Under the pieces are notes generated by a model that worked only from the letters and a program-made list of their open reading frames with translations, ran no database searches and was not told where the DNA came from. The translations under genes and the position numbers were made by a program. Shown here one piece after another: positions 21,795 through 47,400 of a stretch of 64,000 bases of DNA. This DNA comes from Pseudeuparius sepicola (Eukaryota; Arthropoda; Insecta; Coleoptera; Anthribidae), in assembly GCA_963920635.1 (NCBI GenBank), contig OY987305.1, positions 12,377,153 through 12,441,152 on the forward strand, in the 5' to 3' direction. The first letter of the stretch is position 1. Each line of letters opens with the position of its first letter.

Positions 21795-22080
21795 AAATGC
21801 AAAATAGAAACAGTGAATTTAGAGCATACACAGCATCATGTGGCAACGAAGGCAAAATAATAGTAATTGCCCCCCTCCCTCGCACAAGCATGTATGGTTG
21901 CTTCTGGGGTACTCCTAGTTTGGAGTATTGTGAGGGTGAGAATTATTATTATTATATATATTATTATTATCCGCAGTTTTACGGCACTTATTGTTGGAGC
22001 ACAGGAAGTTATAGCCTGCAAGTTTCTACTGCGGTAATATCCACAAAGGACAGCAGAGCTGCTGCAGCTTGAAGGACACG
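21795..22080 (+). repeat. Repeat family Y copy 3 carrying a SINE tail insertion
   Basis: TGCAAAATAGAAACAGTGAA and ATTATCCGCAGTTTTACGGC belong to family Y. Between them (about 21838-21970) sits a fragment of the (ATT)n SINE: GGCAACGAAGGCAAAATAAT to GAGGGTGAGAATT(ATT)n. The SINE therefore inserted into Y. Confidence 0.7.
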
Positions 22081-22330
22081 TGCGAGCGCACTCGAATTGC
22101 AAGCTAATGTGCCAGCGTTCAGCGAATTCAAACGTTAATAGGTTTTGAGACCATGAATTTATTTAGTCTTTTTTTTACAAATTTCAGTTTGTAAAAGCAT
22201 GTAACAATTGGTTTTCCCACTTTTATAAACAGTTCTTAGGATTTTTCTATATTTTTGCTACTTACTTTGAAAAAATCACGAATGTAAAAGAATATTTTGA
22301 CAGATGCAGAACAAAAGAAAACGTAGGTAT

Positions 22331-23400
22331 ACATAGACGTAACTAGGTCGTATTTTTAGGGGGGGCTGATCAGGACCGGCTCAAGATTTTGCGAGGCCGG
22401 GTGCCGCATGAAAATGCGGGGCCCCGACAAGGAATTATTTAATCCATTAAGAAGAAATTTTTGAAAGTCGGTACGCTACTTACAAAGGTATATTTTTTAC
22501 ATGTCATTCTGTAAAATGGTAGGCCGGGGCTACGAGTTTGGATCACTTCTGTGACGTACATAGGAATTAATTTCGAGTGGTGGAGGGACAATTTTTGTGT
22601 CTTTTTTTAAACAATGGCATTTAAAATAATTCTAAAAAATGCGCCGCAGGCGAAATTTTTTAAAAATTTGTAGAAAAATTACATAAAATTAGTCTTGGGA
22701 AATCCCAATATCTTCAAATTTACAAGCTGGAGTGAATATTTTCAAATTCCGAAATGGGTTCGGTCCCGCCCTTCTAAATACGTTACTGATTGGATCACCC
22801 TGTACCACCCTTGAGGTGCCACACCCAAAATCGTTAATTAAAAATAATGTATAGGTCTATCTACTCGTAATTTTGAATCATCTTTAATTCATTTAAGAAA
22901 AAAACATTATGAAAAAGTAGAGGTTTCCGAGTAGAAACCAGAGAAAAAATGTTGGGAATGTCTGCTATTTTGTGATGCAAGATTATTTACATAGTACATA
23001 TTATAACGAAACAACAATACACTGGATGCATAACAAAATAAAAGTCTGGAGTCTGGCGCAGCAAAAGTACATTCTCCGACGCCCGTCTGTCTCTCTTTCT
23101 CTCGGCAGCAGACACGGTGTGTTCGCTCTCGCTTGCGCGTTTAAATTTCAGTCGGATTTTGTGGGGGCACAAGGCGCAAAATTCCGCAAGAGCAAGCGAT
23201 TCGTCGAAACTGGTGAATTTGAAAAGGCGCGTGCGGTGTTCGCCGTGTTGCGTAACGTTGCGTTGTCAGAATGTTAGATCTATAATTATGTTTACGAGAA
23301 GCATAATATCTTCGCACATCCTTTACATTTTAGGGAGGGCTAATAGAAATGTAGAGGGGCTAAGCCCCTCCTAGCCCCCCCCCCCTAGTTACGTCTATGT
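22331..23400. mobile_element. 1.07 kb element with 17-bp TIRs and AGGTAT duplication
   Basis: ACATAGACGTAACTAGG at 22331-22347 is mirrored exactly at 23384-23400. AGGTAT occurs directly on both sides (22325-22330 and 23401-23406), a 6-bp target-site duplication. G-runs follow the left end and C-runs precede the right end. The interior has a CpG-rich stretch (about 23050-23280) and no recognisable transposase. Confidence 0.75.
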
Positions 23401-23409
23401 AGGTATATT

Positions 23410-24970
23410 AACATAACCTAGTGAAACGGCTTTTATTCTGTAACCAGTAACCGCTACGTAAAAGAAATGGCGGAAAAGTCAAAATGACAGAATACGTTAT
23501 TTATTGTACTTCAAAATGATTACGTTTGTAACGGAACGCGCTACACGGAAGAATGTGGTGAATGCGCATAGTGGTGGTTAGAACTGTTGAACTATTATGT
23601 GTCCAGAATTATAAGAAGTCCGTGGCTAGAGGACAAGCACGCTGGGAGAACAGAGTCGGGCGGTTCTCAGCGGAGCCACGGCATGCGCGCGACATTCCGC
23701 GCAGGTAGCGCCGGTGGAAGCTGGCCCAAAAAACGCCGCCAGACAGGCACGCAAATCTGGGAGATTTGCGCAATTGCGCAGTTTTTTGTTGAAGCGCACG
23801 GCAAGAGCCAAATTATTTCCATGCGAAGGCTGAGATATACCGAAATGTCTAGAGCGGCTCCACAGATTTTGGCGCCTCGCAAAAAGGTGGTTTAGCCCTT
23901 TGCCAAATTTCAAGTTGATTATGTAAAATTGCTGCAGGTGTCAAGCGCCAAAGGTTCAGAAACCCCCGATATAAAATTTTATGACAAAGCTAGAAAATTG
24001 TTAAGATATAGTTTAGGTCGAATTTTGGCAAGCAGAAATTAGTACGTGTATATTTTGCACCACCCTAGAGCGTTTATTTTTCAGAACCGCGAAAATCTGC
24101 TATTAGAAGAAACAAAAGAGCAACACAAAGTTAGTAAAAAATACAAACTTACATTTTTTTTATACAGTGACCAGCAGAACAAATCCAACATATGGGATTT
24201 ATTTATTTTGTGCCTAAATAAAAAAAACTGACTATGGGACTACGTTAGGCATGTCCTGAAACTAAATTAGCGGGAAAAACTTCCTACAGATATCGCGGTG
24301 TACAGGGTGATCCATCCAAGAGGAACACCCCCCTTAACTTCTTTATTTTTCAAGTTAAAGAAAAAATTGTAGAGATAAAAGCTTTAAGGTTTTTTGTGAG
24401 CTTTTCCATGAACTTACTGAAATTGACACAGGGTGTTCCGTAAAAGCTGGACAAACCAAGTTGATGTTTTTTCACAAGAACACCCTGTATATTATTGCAT
24501 TTTGAATCTACACTTCGTCCTGATTCCAACGACATATATATGTCATATGATTGCTCCAGCCGTTTTTACAATACAGGGCGTTCGAGCTTCATATTTTCAT
24601 GTTTTCACATCCTGTATCTCAGAGACGAAACGTTTGCTGATAAATTAAGTATAAGAAAAAATGATGAAAATGATGCCCCTTCATATTCTATAAGGAAAAT
24701 GAAATTAAATCTTTTGGATTATATCCGGAAAATGAGCATGTTGACATAACAATAAATATTTTTATTCCTCATTGACCTATAGCAGTGACTATAGAACCTT
24801 TCTATAGTCACTGCCTATAGGAATCTATAGAAATTGCCAACATCAGAGTAAAAACTGGCACCTTCACCAAAATTTCAACTTGAAATAAATCTAGTTGTAG
24901 CTCTAGATGTCACAATCTGATAATAATGTTTGCACTGCATAATAATAATTTATTGGAATTGATGCGAAGC
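23410..24970. other. No gene; GC-rich patch and repeat ends
   Basis: 23600-23890 is GC-rich and open on both strands without a recognisable protein. TACAGGGTGATCC (24303), CAGGGTGTTCC (24430) and AACACCCTGTATA (24480) are element ends of the common class. The missing 3' exons of INO80 are not here. Confidence 0.4.
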
Positions 24971-25014
24971 GTTCACGAACCTTCAACATCTATAATTATA
25001 AAAAAATTACTCAC

Positions 25015-39461
<14,447 letters not shown>

Positions 39462-39680
39462 ATTAACGGCAGCTTGTCAAAATTGATTAACTAAAAAATA
39501 TCTCCCCGGATATATTTTTCAGGCGTTACATATTTTGCGAATGTCACGAATTATTACTTCCTCTTATTTCACAACCACTAATTTTAAAACATAACCTGTG
39601 TTTGGACCTGTTTAGACCATTTTTGTTTTCTTTTTGTTTGACATTTGACGAATGACCAGCAGAATTGACAATCCTTATAC

Positions 39681-40249
39681 CATTGAGGTAGTATGGGTGC
39701 GAGGCGCTTTAACATTACTTTGCCGCATATAGCAAACGGGTTCAGGGGGTGTGGCTAAGTCTGTGATCAATATGGCTGAAACGCCAGGGTCTGATTAAAC
39801 AGTATTTCTAGTAAAATTATAAAAAACCTACGAAAGAAAATATGGGGTTATTTTGAATCGAAGGAAGAAACAACCTGTAGGCAATCCATGAAAAATACAT
39901 ACCTAGAGGAGTTATAAAGGTAATATTTTTCTTTTCATAAAGTACCAAAGTGAATATTATAAATTATATTGATACGGCTCTGTCTATTGTTTACATTACC
40001 TGTGAAATGTAATTCCTGTGAATTTCTTTTTGTCCACTTTAGAATTGCTACTGCAACAACGTACAGCACATGACATATTTATTTCCAGAGGTCAATAGCT
40101 CGCAATAACAAGGAAAACTGCACTTTTAGCCACTTTTAATGCACTTTTAGCACCGAGTCAACAAATTGACGTTGTTCTGGTAATCTATGACGTAGGTGAA
40201 CCCGTTTTGGGTCACGTGACAGATTCTCCCCTCCAATATTACCTCAATG
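39681..40249. mobile_element. Candidate MITE upstream of INO80
   Basis: CATTGAGGTAGTAT (39681) is mirrored at 40236-40249 with one mismatch, and AAACGGGTTCA (39733) is mirrored at 40197-40207. No coding sequence. It begins about 220 bp upstream of the INO80 start codon and so may sit in the promoter. Confidence 0.5.
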
Positions 40250-40820
40250 CCTTAAACCCTTACCTAACCTATGAAATCTGGGATCAAAATTGTGTGGTGA
40301 TTGGGTTAGTTCCAGAGATATGGAGATTGGCTGTTTCACATTGGAGCCACAGAGATCTTATAATGCATTGAGTTGAGTCTAAACATAATTAAAAAACAAA
40401 ACTGCACCGCATTTTTATGAAACATGGAGCCCAAGCACATAGCCCAAGTGACATAAAAATGCATTTTCATTATCAAACAAGTTTTAAATTTTGAAATAAA
40501 ATGCCGTACCTATTTATTTCAATATTTTTTCTGCTGGACTCCAATAAAGGAGTACTTAAATATTTTTGAAAATTAAAAGTTGAGTAATTCGGATAATGAA
40601 AATAGACTTGAATTTTTTTGCTTCTATTTGCATTATGGCATTATGTGATATTCAATTGAAATACCATTATCAGATCAGAAGTCAGAAGGAATGTTTCAAT
40701 TTGTCCTTGGAAAGAATGACCTTGGGAATTGCCATTATAAACAACAGGTCTGTTCGGTGTAGCTACGCTACGGCAGAGCATTACTGGCTATGGCTACAGT
40801 GCCTACACTCCTACAGTTCT

Positions 40821-40848
40821 AACCAGTGAACTCTAGAGTTCACTGGTT
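40821..40848. repeat. Perfect 28-bp palindrome
   Basis: AACCAGTGAACTCT followed immediately by its exact reverse complement, with no spacer. It sits next to repeated CTGTTCGG words (40752, 40861, 40893). Confidence 0.85.
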
Positions 40849-41400
40849 GTTGCAGTTATTCTGTTCGGCGTATTTGAGTGTTGCAGATTTTCTGTTCGGT
40901 ATGTTTTTGGGTTTCGCTGGATTTGCGCGTAAACTAAGCACTTAGCTGCACCAACTCGGACGTACTCGGAAGCAAGTGTAGTGTAGTTGAGCGATGTCCA
41001 CAAAATGCATAAATAACAAAAACACAAAAAAATACAACCGTGGCGTTTAGAATAATAATAATAAATAGAATATATACAACCACTGAGTAAAGAAATATAA
41101 CTTTACTCAATTATCCAACAAAATATACGATTTTTAAAAGAGAGAAAGGCCGTGAGGAAGATGGACAAAATGTTGAAAATCTTGGCAAGTCTTATTAATA
41201 ATACCTACTAACTTCTCAAATATTTGGTAAATAATGAATAAAAAACTGCATTAGGAGGAAAAATTACAGCGAAAAAATTTCACTACACTACAATTTAACA
41301 ACGAGCAGATTTATACTGCAACTAACAGCACTAATAGAGTAATGAAGCTTAGTGTAATCGTCGATGGAGGAAGGAATCCTCATCAATCAATGGTGTAATA

Positions 41401-41810
41401 CCAGAGCATATAAAACAACCAGCAGGATTTTTCCCGTTGCGGGAAAATTCTGCGCACCTGTTCGCGCAGTCGCCATTTGGGAATAGATTCTGTCAAATGG
41501 ATGCAGTGTCGGGGCGATTGGGCAGTTTTTTTTTGGCTGTATGAGAGATATTAGAGTGTCGTGGAGTGTGCTTTCTTGTAAATTGTGCTTTGTGCTAGTA
41601 TCTTTAAATAAAGAATCCCAGGAAGAAGTCAAAGCTGCTTGTGCTTACCACACACTATATACTTTACTAATATTACTCTGTATTTCTGAATTGATTTTCC
41701 CGAATACGCCTCTGACTTCTATTCCCCCAATATGGCTCAAGGTCATTGAATTTGCGGATGATTTCTAAAGAGTAATTAGTGTTAATGCTGGTTGTTTTAT
41801 ATGCTCTGGT
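41401..41810. mobile_element. 410-bp MITE with TAATA duplication
   Basis: CCAGAGCATATAAAACAACC, AGCA at 41401-41424 is mirrored exactly at 41786-41810. TAATA flanks both ends (41396-41400 and 41811-41815). GAGCATATAAAACAATATATGCTC at 63187-63215 looks like two ends of the same family joined, possibly an internally deleted copy. Non-coding. Confidence 0.8.
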
Positions 41811-42093
41811 AATACATTAGCCTATGATTACACCGAACAAACCTAACATTTTCATGTCGCATGGGTTCAATGTGTCATGAAAATGCGGTTCCGTTTTGTT
41901 CTTTATTAATCATCTTTGGACTCCATGTATCATAAAAATTCAATTTCTATGTGACATGGACTCCAATAAATGTTAATAAATATTAAAACAGCGTTCCTTG
42001 GTTGGAGTTGGAATGGAAATTACATGTAATTAAAATGGTTTATTTTTCATGTGTTTTCTCGATAATGAAAATGGGTTGGGTAAAAGTTTCCCA

Positions 42094-42195
42094 CGGTGTA
42101 CCCGGCCCCGGTTTTCTTTTTTTTTAACTTTGGCTACCCCCTATTTCAGATTCGGGTTCCCTGAACACGAATCTGACCTAAGTTTTTGGTGCTCG
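42094..42195 (+). repeat. Fragment of the palindrome at 44814-45745
   Basis: TTTGGCTACCCCCTATTT, GGTTCCCTGAACACGAATCT and GACCTAAGTTTTTGG match one terminus of the element in SR intron 2. Confidence 0.65.
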
Positions 42196-42581
42196 GACGT
42201 AGTCACCACAGAGATCGTATATTAACATAGAGTGCTGAAGAGTTTTTTTTATGAATAGGGTGCGCCGAAAATCAATGACCAAAAAGGGATATATATTTTT
42301 TGGGGCCCATTACACATGCGCATTTAATATCTAGTTGACTTATGGCCCAGAGTGTACGCATTTTCTATATCACGGGAGAGACTCCCGATTTCTGGATAGA
42401 GAAGGAATGAGTGAATGCAAGCTATTGGCACAGAATAGAATTTATTCTGTAGTTTGATCGTACAAGTAGAATGACCTTGAGTAAGACTGAAAGGGCAGAT
42501 ATTTCGCTGGTTCGAAAATAAAGGATCAGTTTTGCTACGTGCAGAACAAAAATTTCCATCTGGTCTATTCTACTGTGACAA

Positions 42582-43254
42582 TGGTTGCGTTTAAGGCTCC
42601 CAATCATACCAAGCGCTTTGATTGCAGCGCTTTCTACGTTCGCTAGCATTTCGTTCTGACAGTAAAGCTAGCGCCTAGCGCCCGAAATGTTGAGATAAAA
42701 TAAGCTCAAACAGCCTCTAAAAAGTAAATCACGAAATCGAAATTTTACAACAACACCTCACCAAAAAAAGCCAATAAGGGAACTGACAACTGACAGAACA
42801 AAGTAGCAACCGCGAGCGACCTAGCGCAAAATTACTGGGTGCGTTAAGACGGCAAAGCGATTGCAATCGCTTGCAAGCAGTTTTATGCTTGCGCGCATTG
42901 AACGGTTTCGCTAGATTTCAGCGGATTGCAAAATTAGCGAGCGTAAAAATTTTGCGCTTGGTCGTTTGCGATTGCTATAAGCAGTTTATTCTAACCTTAC
43001 ATTGTTCTGTCAGTTCCCTGTATTGACTTTATTTATGTTATTTTGGTGTGGAGAAAGCCATTGTAAAATTTGGATTTAGTGATTTACTTTTTTGAGGCTG
43101 TGTTTGAGCTTAATTTATTTTTATATCTCGATATTTCGGGCGCTAGCTTTACTGTTATAAAATAGCCGTTTAACGAAATGCTAGCGCTAGGAAACGAAAG
43201 TAGAAAGCGCTGCAATCAAAGCGCTTGGTATGATTGGGAGTTTTAAACGCAACC
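42582..43254. mobile_element. Foldback element, 673 bp
   Basis: TGGTTGCGTTTAAGGCTCCC and AATCATACCAAGCGCTTTGA at the left are mirrored at the right end, with arms of about 210 bp including GAAATGCTAGCGCTAG and GGGCGCTAGCTTTACTG. The centre holds several GCAAGCG/CGCTTGC and GCGATTGCAATCGC palindromes. I find no clean target-site duplication. Confidence 0.75.
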
Positions 43255-43271
43255 ACTCTGTGACGTGACAA

Positions 43272-43814
43272 CAGGGTTGTGCTTGCTATTACAACTGTAC
43301 TAGATCTATTACAATTTACCAATTGCTATTACGCTATTACTACAATAGCAAAAATCCAAATAATCTATTACAATTTCGGCTGCTGACATAGGTGCTTTCC
43401 ATTGGACTGTTCTACAGATCCCGATTCCTGTGTTACCCAGGGTCACTTAGAATCGCTTGTGATTGGTCGATTAAGCGACCTTGAGCAGTAGATCACTTTG
43501 GAGCAGTCCGTTGGAAAGCACCTCATAACTTCATAACTATATTTTTAAGTTTATTTATTTTTAACTGTACAAATTTATGGGTACCTATTGTTACTGGTAC
43601 GGTTTTTTGTTATGTTTTTTGTTTTTGTATGATAAATTTTATTTTTTTTTAGAAATGGAACGTTTTATTTATTGTATAATGACCAAAAACTGTTTCAATA
43701 AAAAAAGGTGGGTAAAATTTGACAGGAATTTGGAGCTATTACAATCTATTACAATCTAGTACAATTTTGTGAACAATTCTAGTACATTTGCCTTAGGTCA
43801 AAAGCACAACCCTG
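43272..43814. mobile_element. hAT-like MITE with 8-bp duplication CGTGACAA
   Basis: The terminal inverted repeat CAGGGTTGTGCTT (43272-43284) is mirrored exactly at 43802-43814. CGTGACAA flanks both sides directly. An 8-bp duplication with CAGGG-type ends is the hAT signature. Sub-terminal regions are full of CTATTACAAT repeats in both orientations. A separate 134-bp palindrome is inserted at 43390-43523. Confidence 0.92.
43390..43523. mobile_element. 134-bp MITE nested in the hAT-like element
   Basis: AGGTGCTTTCCATTGGACTG at the left is mirrored by CAGTCCGTTGGAAAGCACCT at the right. A CAT triplet flanks both sides. It is younger than its host element. Confidence 0.8.
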
Positions 43815-43844
43815 CGTGACAACACAGAATAGCTATTCTGTGGT

Positions 43845-43876
43845 CAAGAACGTTAAACTTGATTTAACGTTCTTGT
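43845..43876. repeat. Hairpin upstream of the SR gene
   Basis: CAAGAACGTTAAA and its complement TTTAACGTTCTTG enclose a 5-6 base loop. A second inverted pair (CAAGGTTAG/CTAACCTTG, with CACATAC/GTATGTG outside it) follows at 43915-43982. Both are in the likely promoter region of the SR gene. Confidence 0.6.
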
Positions 43877-43999
43877 TCTGTGGTGACAATATACCACGAA
43901 ATATACAAGTTAGCCTCAGCGCCCACATACCGGTCAAGGTTAGTACTCTCCACTAACCTTGCATACCCGTATGTGTCAGCGCCACAGAATTCTGTGCAC

Positions 44000-44229
44000 A
44001 ACGCGCACGCTCACAGACTCACAGGCATTTGTCTCTGTTTCTCTTTACTCTGTCTTTGTCACATTGTCATTCATAATTCATTGTAATTCATTCACAAACG
44101 TTGCTTGCATTCACTCAATCTGTGACTCAAATTCATTATTATTTTTGTTGCCGTTTGCTGAACATAATTGCGTTGTCTTGAAAATATACAAATAATTTTC
44201 ATTTTTTGAGGAAGTTCAATTAACCCGCT
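44000..44229 (+). promoter_or_regulatory. Probable 5' UTR exon of the SR gene (start undefined)
   Basis: CCCGCT is followed by GTAAGTTTCT at 44230, a strong splice donor. ACTTCAG ends an intron exactly at the SR start codon at 44478. Joined, an in-frame TAA lies two codons upstream of the ATG, which supports that start. The exon's 5' end and core promoter cannot be fixed from sequence; no convincing TATA box was seen. Confidence 0.5.
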
Positions 44230-44477
44230 GTAAGTTTCTCTAGTAATTAATTATTATAAATTATCCCTGGCCTATTTTTCGGTATTTTAAGCAATACCCA
44301 TTTTGCATTTTTCAAGAAATGATATGTTTATCACAGCGGACATTTTGTCTTGTGATGTTATAATAATTATTGACCCAGTTATCGAGAGGAGAGAGAGCTT
44401 AATAAATATTTGCGTTCAACAATGCATTATTTTATTGTTAACATAAAAATTAATTCTAATGTATAATTATACTTCAG

Positions 44478-47400
44478 ATGAATACCAGAGTGTTTCTTGG
44501 AGGCATAGCCCCTAATACTAGACAGAAAGATGTTGAATGGTTTTTCAGGAAATATGGACGCATAAGGGAAATTTCAATCAAGAGCGGCTTTGCTTTTGTT
44601 GTAAGAAAAAAATAAAATCTGATACATGCTAGGTCTGGGTGAGTTATTAATCGTAATTTAATTTTGCAGGAATTCGAAAGTCGTAGAGATGCAGAAGATG
44701 CTATTTATGAAATGAACGGCAGGGAACTCTTAGGAGAAAAGTAAAGATAAATAAAATATAATAATATATTAAAATATAATTATTTAGTGTACAGGATGTA
44801 CTGTTTTGGTAATTATGGAACGTACTGTATGCACCGCCCGATTTTCTTAAAATTTTGGCTACCCCCCTATTTTCGAGGTCCCTGAACATGAATCTGACCT
44901 GAGTGTTTTGAGGTCGGCCGTAGTTTCCGAGAAAATGAATTTTCAAATTTCCTTTTGACCCCATTTTTCACGGCGATATTTGTGGTTATAATCTGGATAA
45001 ATTTTTACAGAAGCGGCTAGCGCCCCGCATTCCACTTTGGCTTTCACATTGTGCGCATGCGTTAAATCATCGCTGCCGACTGCCACCATAAGGGGCGTAT
45101 GCCCCCTTCTTTTTTCATACGGCAGCGCCCATCGCTGTAAAAGGTGGCGCACGCTTCGCTCGCCGCGCCGGCTCCTCATTTATTACCTAAGAATAATAAT
45201 AATCGCTGAAATAATATAGATACTCGTATTTTTCACTGAATATACTGCTTCAAAATTTACCGCAATCAAAACAAAAACAAATTTGTTAGGTTAGGTGCAA
45301 TTGAATAGATATGGGCATGCGCACAATGTGAAAGCCAAAGTGGAATGCGGGGCGCTAGCCGCCTGTAATTTTTACTGTACGCAGCTCAAACTGATCACCA
45401 CCCTATTTTGCACCTTCTGCAACATCGAAACTTCACGAAAACCCGCGGAAAAAACGAAATTTTGAAAGAATTATGCCGTGTTTACGTCCGGTCCGGCCGC
45501 TGTTTTCAGCCGACATTCGGCGCGCCGGTGATCAATTTGAGCTAAATTCATCTCGATTATAACCAAATATTGTGGTGAAAAAGTGGGGTGTCAAAAGGAA
45601 ATTTGAAAATTCATATTCTCGGAAACTACGGTCGACCTCAGAACACTGAGGTCAGATTCGTGTTCAGGGACCTCGAAAATAGGGGGGTAGCCAAAATTTC
45701 AAGAAAATCGGGCAGTGCATACAGTACGTTCTATAATTACCAAAATAATTTATTATTATTTTTGTAGGGTGTGTGTGGAGAGGGCTCGCGGTAGCCCTAG
45801 AAGTACCGAGTCAAGGGGTGGTTCCAGCAGATATGTCCCCCCACCGCGCATATCGTCCAGAAGCCTACGGTATTATTGAGCACAGTTTATTCTGAGACCT
45901 AAATTGTAATTAATGCTTTTATAGGTACGGACCTCCACAAAGAACTCGTTTCCGTCTGGTTGTCGAAAACCTGTCTAGAAGAGTCAGCTGGCAAGTAAGT
46001 GTACAACCCTTTAACCCCGTGGACCACCTGGTAAGAGGCCCCTAAATTACTGAATCAAAACCATATAGGTTGTTCTCCTATGTGTGACGTAAAATCGCTG
46101 AGTGATGCCGACTGCGCTGGGCGTTTGACTACCGGTTTTAACCATCATTTGAGCCGACGACCGGTCGTATCTGCCGTTTTGGTCGCTTGGGGTCGAAAGG
46201 TGCTCAAACAGTGGTTCTCCCTTGGTGTTCGTGGTTCGATTTTGAGGCAAGGGGGTCAGTCGGTTGGTCAGATCAGGTCGTTTCCCGATGGGTTGGTCGG
46301 TGGTCGTGGTCAGGTCAGCCAGGGTGGCCTTGTCCCTCAGGTAACTCACTTTCAACTTTGTGCATTAAGTACATTTTGTCTGTAGAAGATAGGATGGCCA
46401 GTGGAATTTCTCCTTACAGAGTTGCAATCAGATTTAATACATATTAAAAAGTAGGGGGTGCTATATTAAAAAAATTTAAAATACTTTAGGCAAGCAATTT
46501 GATACAGTATAACTTAAAAAATGGTGATGGTCAATCAACTATCGATTTTTCGTCATTTAAGGGCCAACACAACATGCAATAAGCATGTCATTGCATCTAA
46601 ACTACTCCTAGTTCGGAATATTGTAAGGGTGACAATTATAACTATTGTTATTATTCTTCCAATTCGAATATCCTAGGGCTAGGGTGGCTTATTCCTAATT
46701 TTTTTGTTATCTACCTTCAAATAGTCTACCTCATTTTATTTAGTTCATATTTTAATATATTTTTTATTTACTTTATATAAACATACAAAACAATATTTTT
46801 TTCACAAATCACCTAAGAAGTTAATCTAGTGCAGACCTGGATTTTATCGATTTACTCATCGAAGGTCTTGAAATACATAGTAATGTGACTTCACAGTAAG
46901 ATTTTATTGGAGAATCCTCTTGCATAGAAAACTAAAGCCTCTACCGCCAAGATCAAAGGAACCAACAGGTATTCCTTGTAAACATACGGTAAGTATTTGA
47001 AATACTTTCTTACTTACGGAAATTTCCAACTTCGAAGTGAGTAACTTATATCACAGCTGTGGGAAAATAGTTTCACTAAATTCCGGTTATCCTAATTTGA
47101 TTAAACACATATTATTTTTGGGCTAGAACAAGTCAAAACTGATCTTATGTAAAATTTTTCAAAGAATTCAATTGTAAGGTTGTAAGTTATGTACAGGGTG
47201 TCATATAACCGCGGTAGCGTCGCTCGTACCGGCGCTGACTTTTTAGACTGCATGTTTTTTTGCCTTCGATCAACCTTGGTTCGAGGCAGGCGCATGCATA
47301 TGTCTTTAAAGAAAAACACCGCTATGGCCAAGAGCGCTGGACAAATGTGGGTTAACGGTATTTCTCCTAAATAGCTTTATCCATGTGATTTACTAATTGT

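Noticed and set aside
21797..22102. Frames with IIIIYIIII or YYYYIYYYY runs
   Set aside because: They are the (ATT)n SINE tail and flanking repeat family Y translated.
23587..23913. Overlapping frames of about 100 codons on both strands
   Set aside because: The region is GC-rich, which keeps stop codons rare in all frames. No domain, no splice-consistent extension, no similarity between the candidate proteins and known families.
45037..45219. Frames across the centre of the SR intron 2 palindrome
   Set aside because: They lie inside a non-coding inverted-repeat element and are mirrored on the other strand.
46047..46447. Frames of about 100 codons on both strands over the poison-exon candidate
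   Set aside because: The frame used after exon 4 hits TAA within eight codons; the other frames start inside introns and reflect the GC-rich exon rather than a separate gene.
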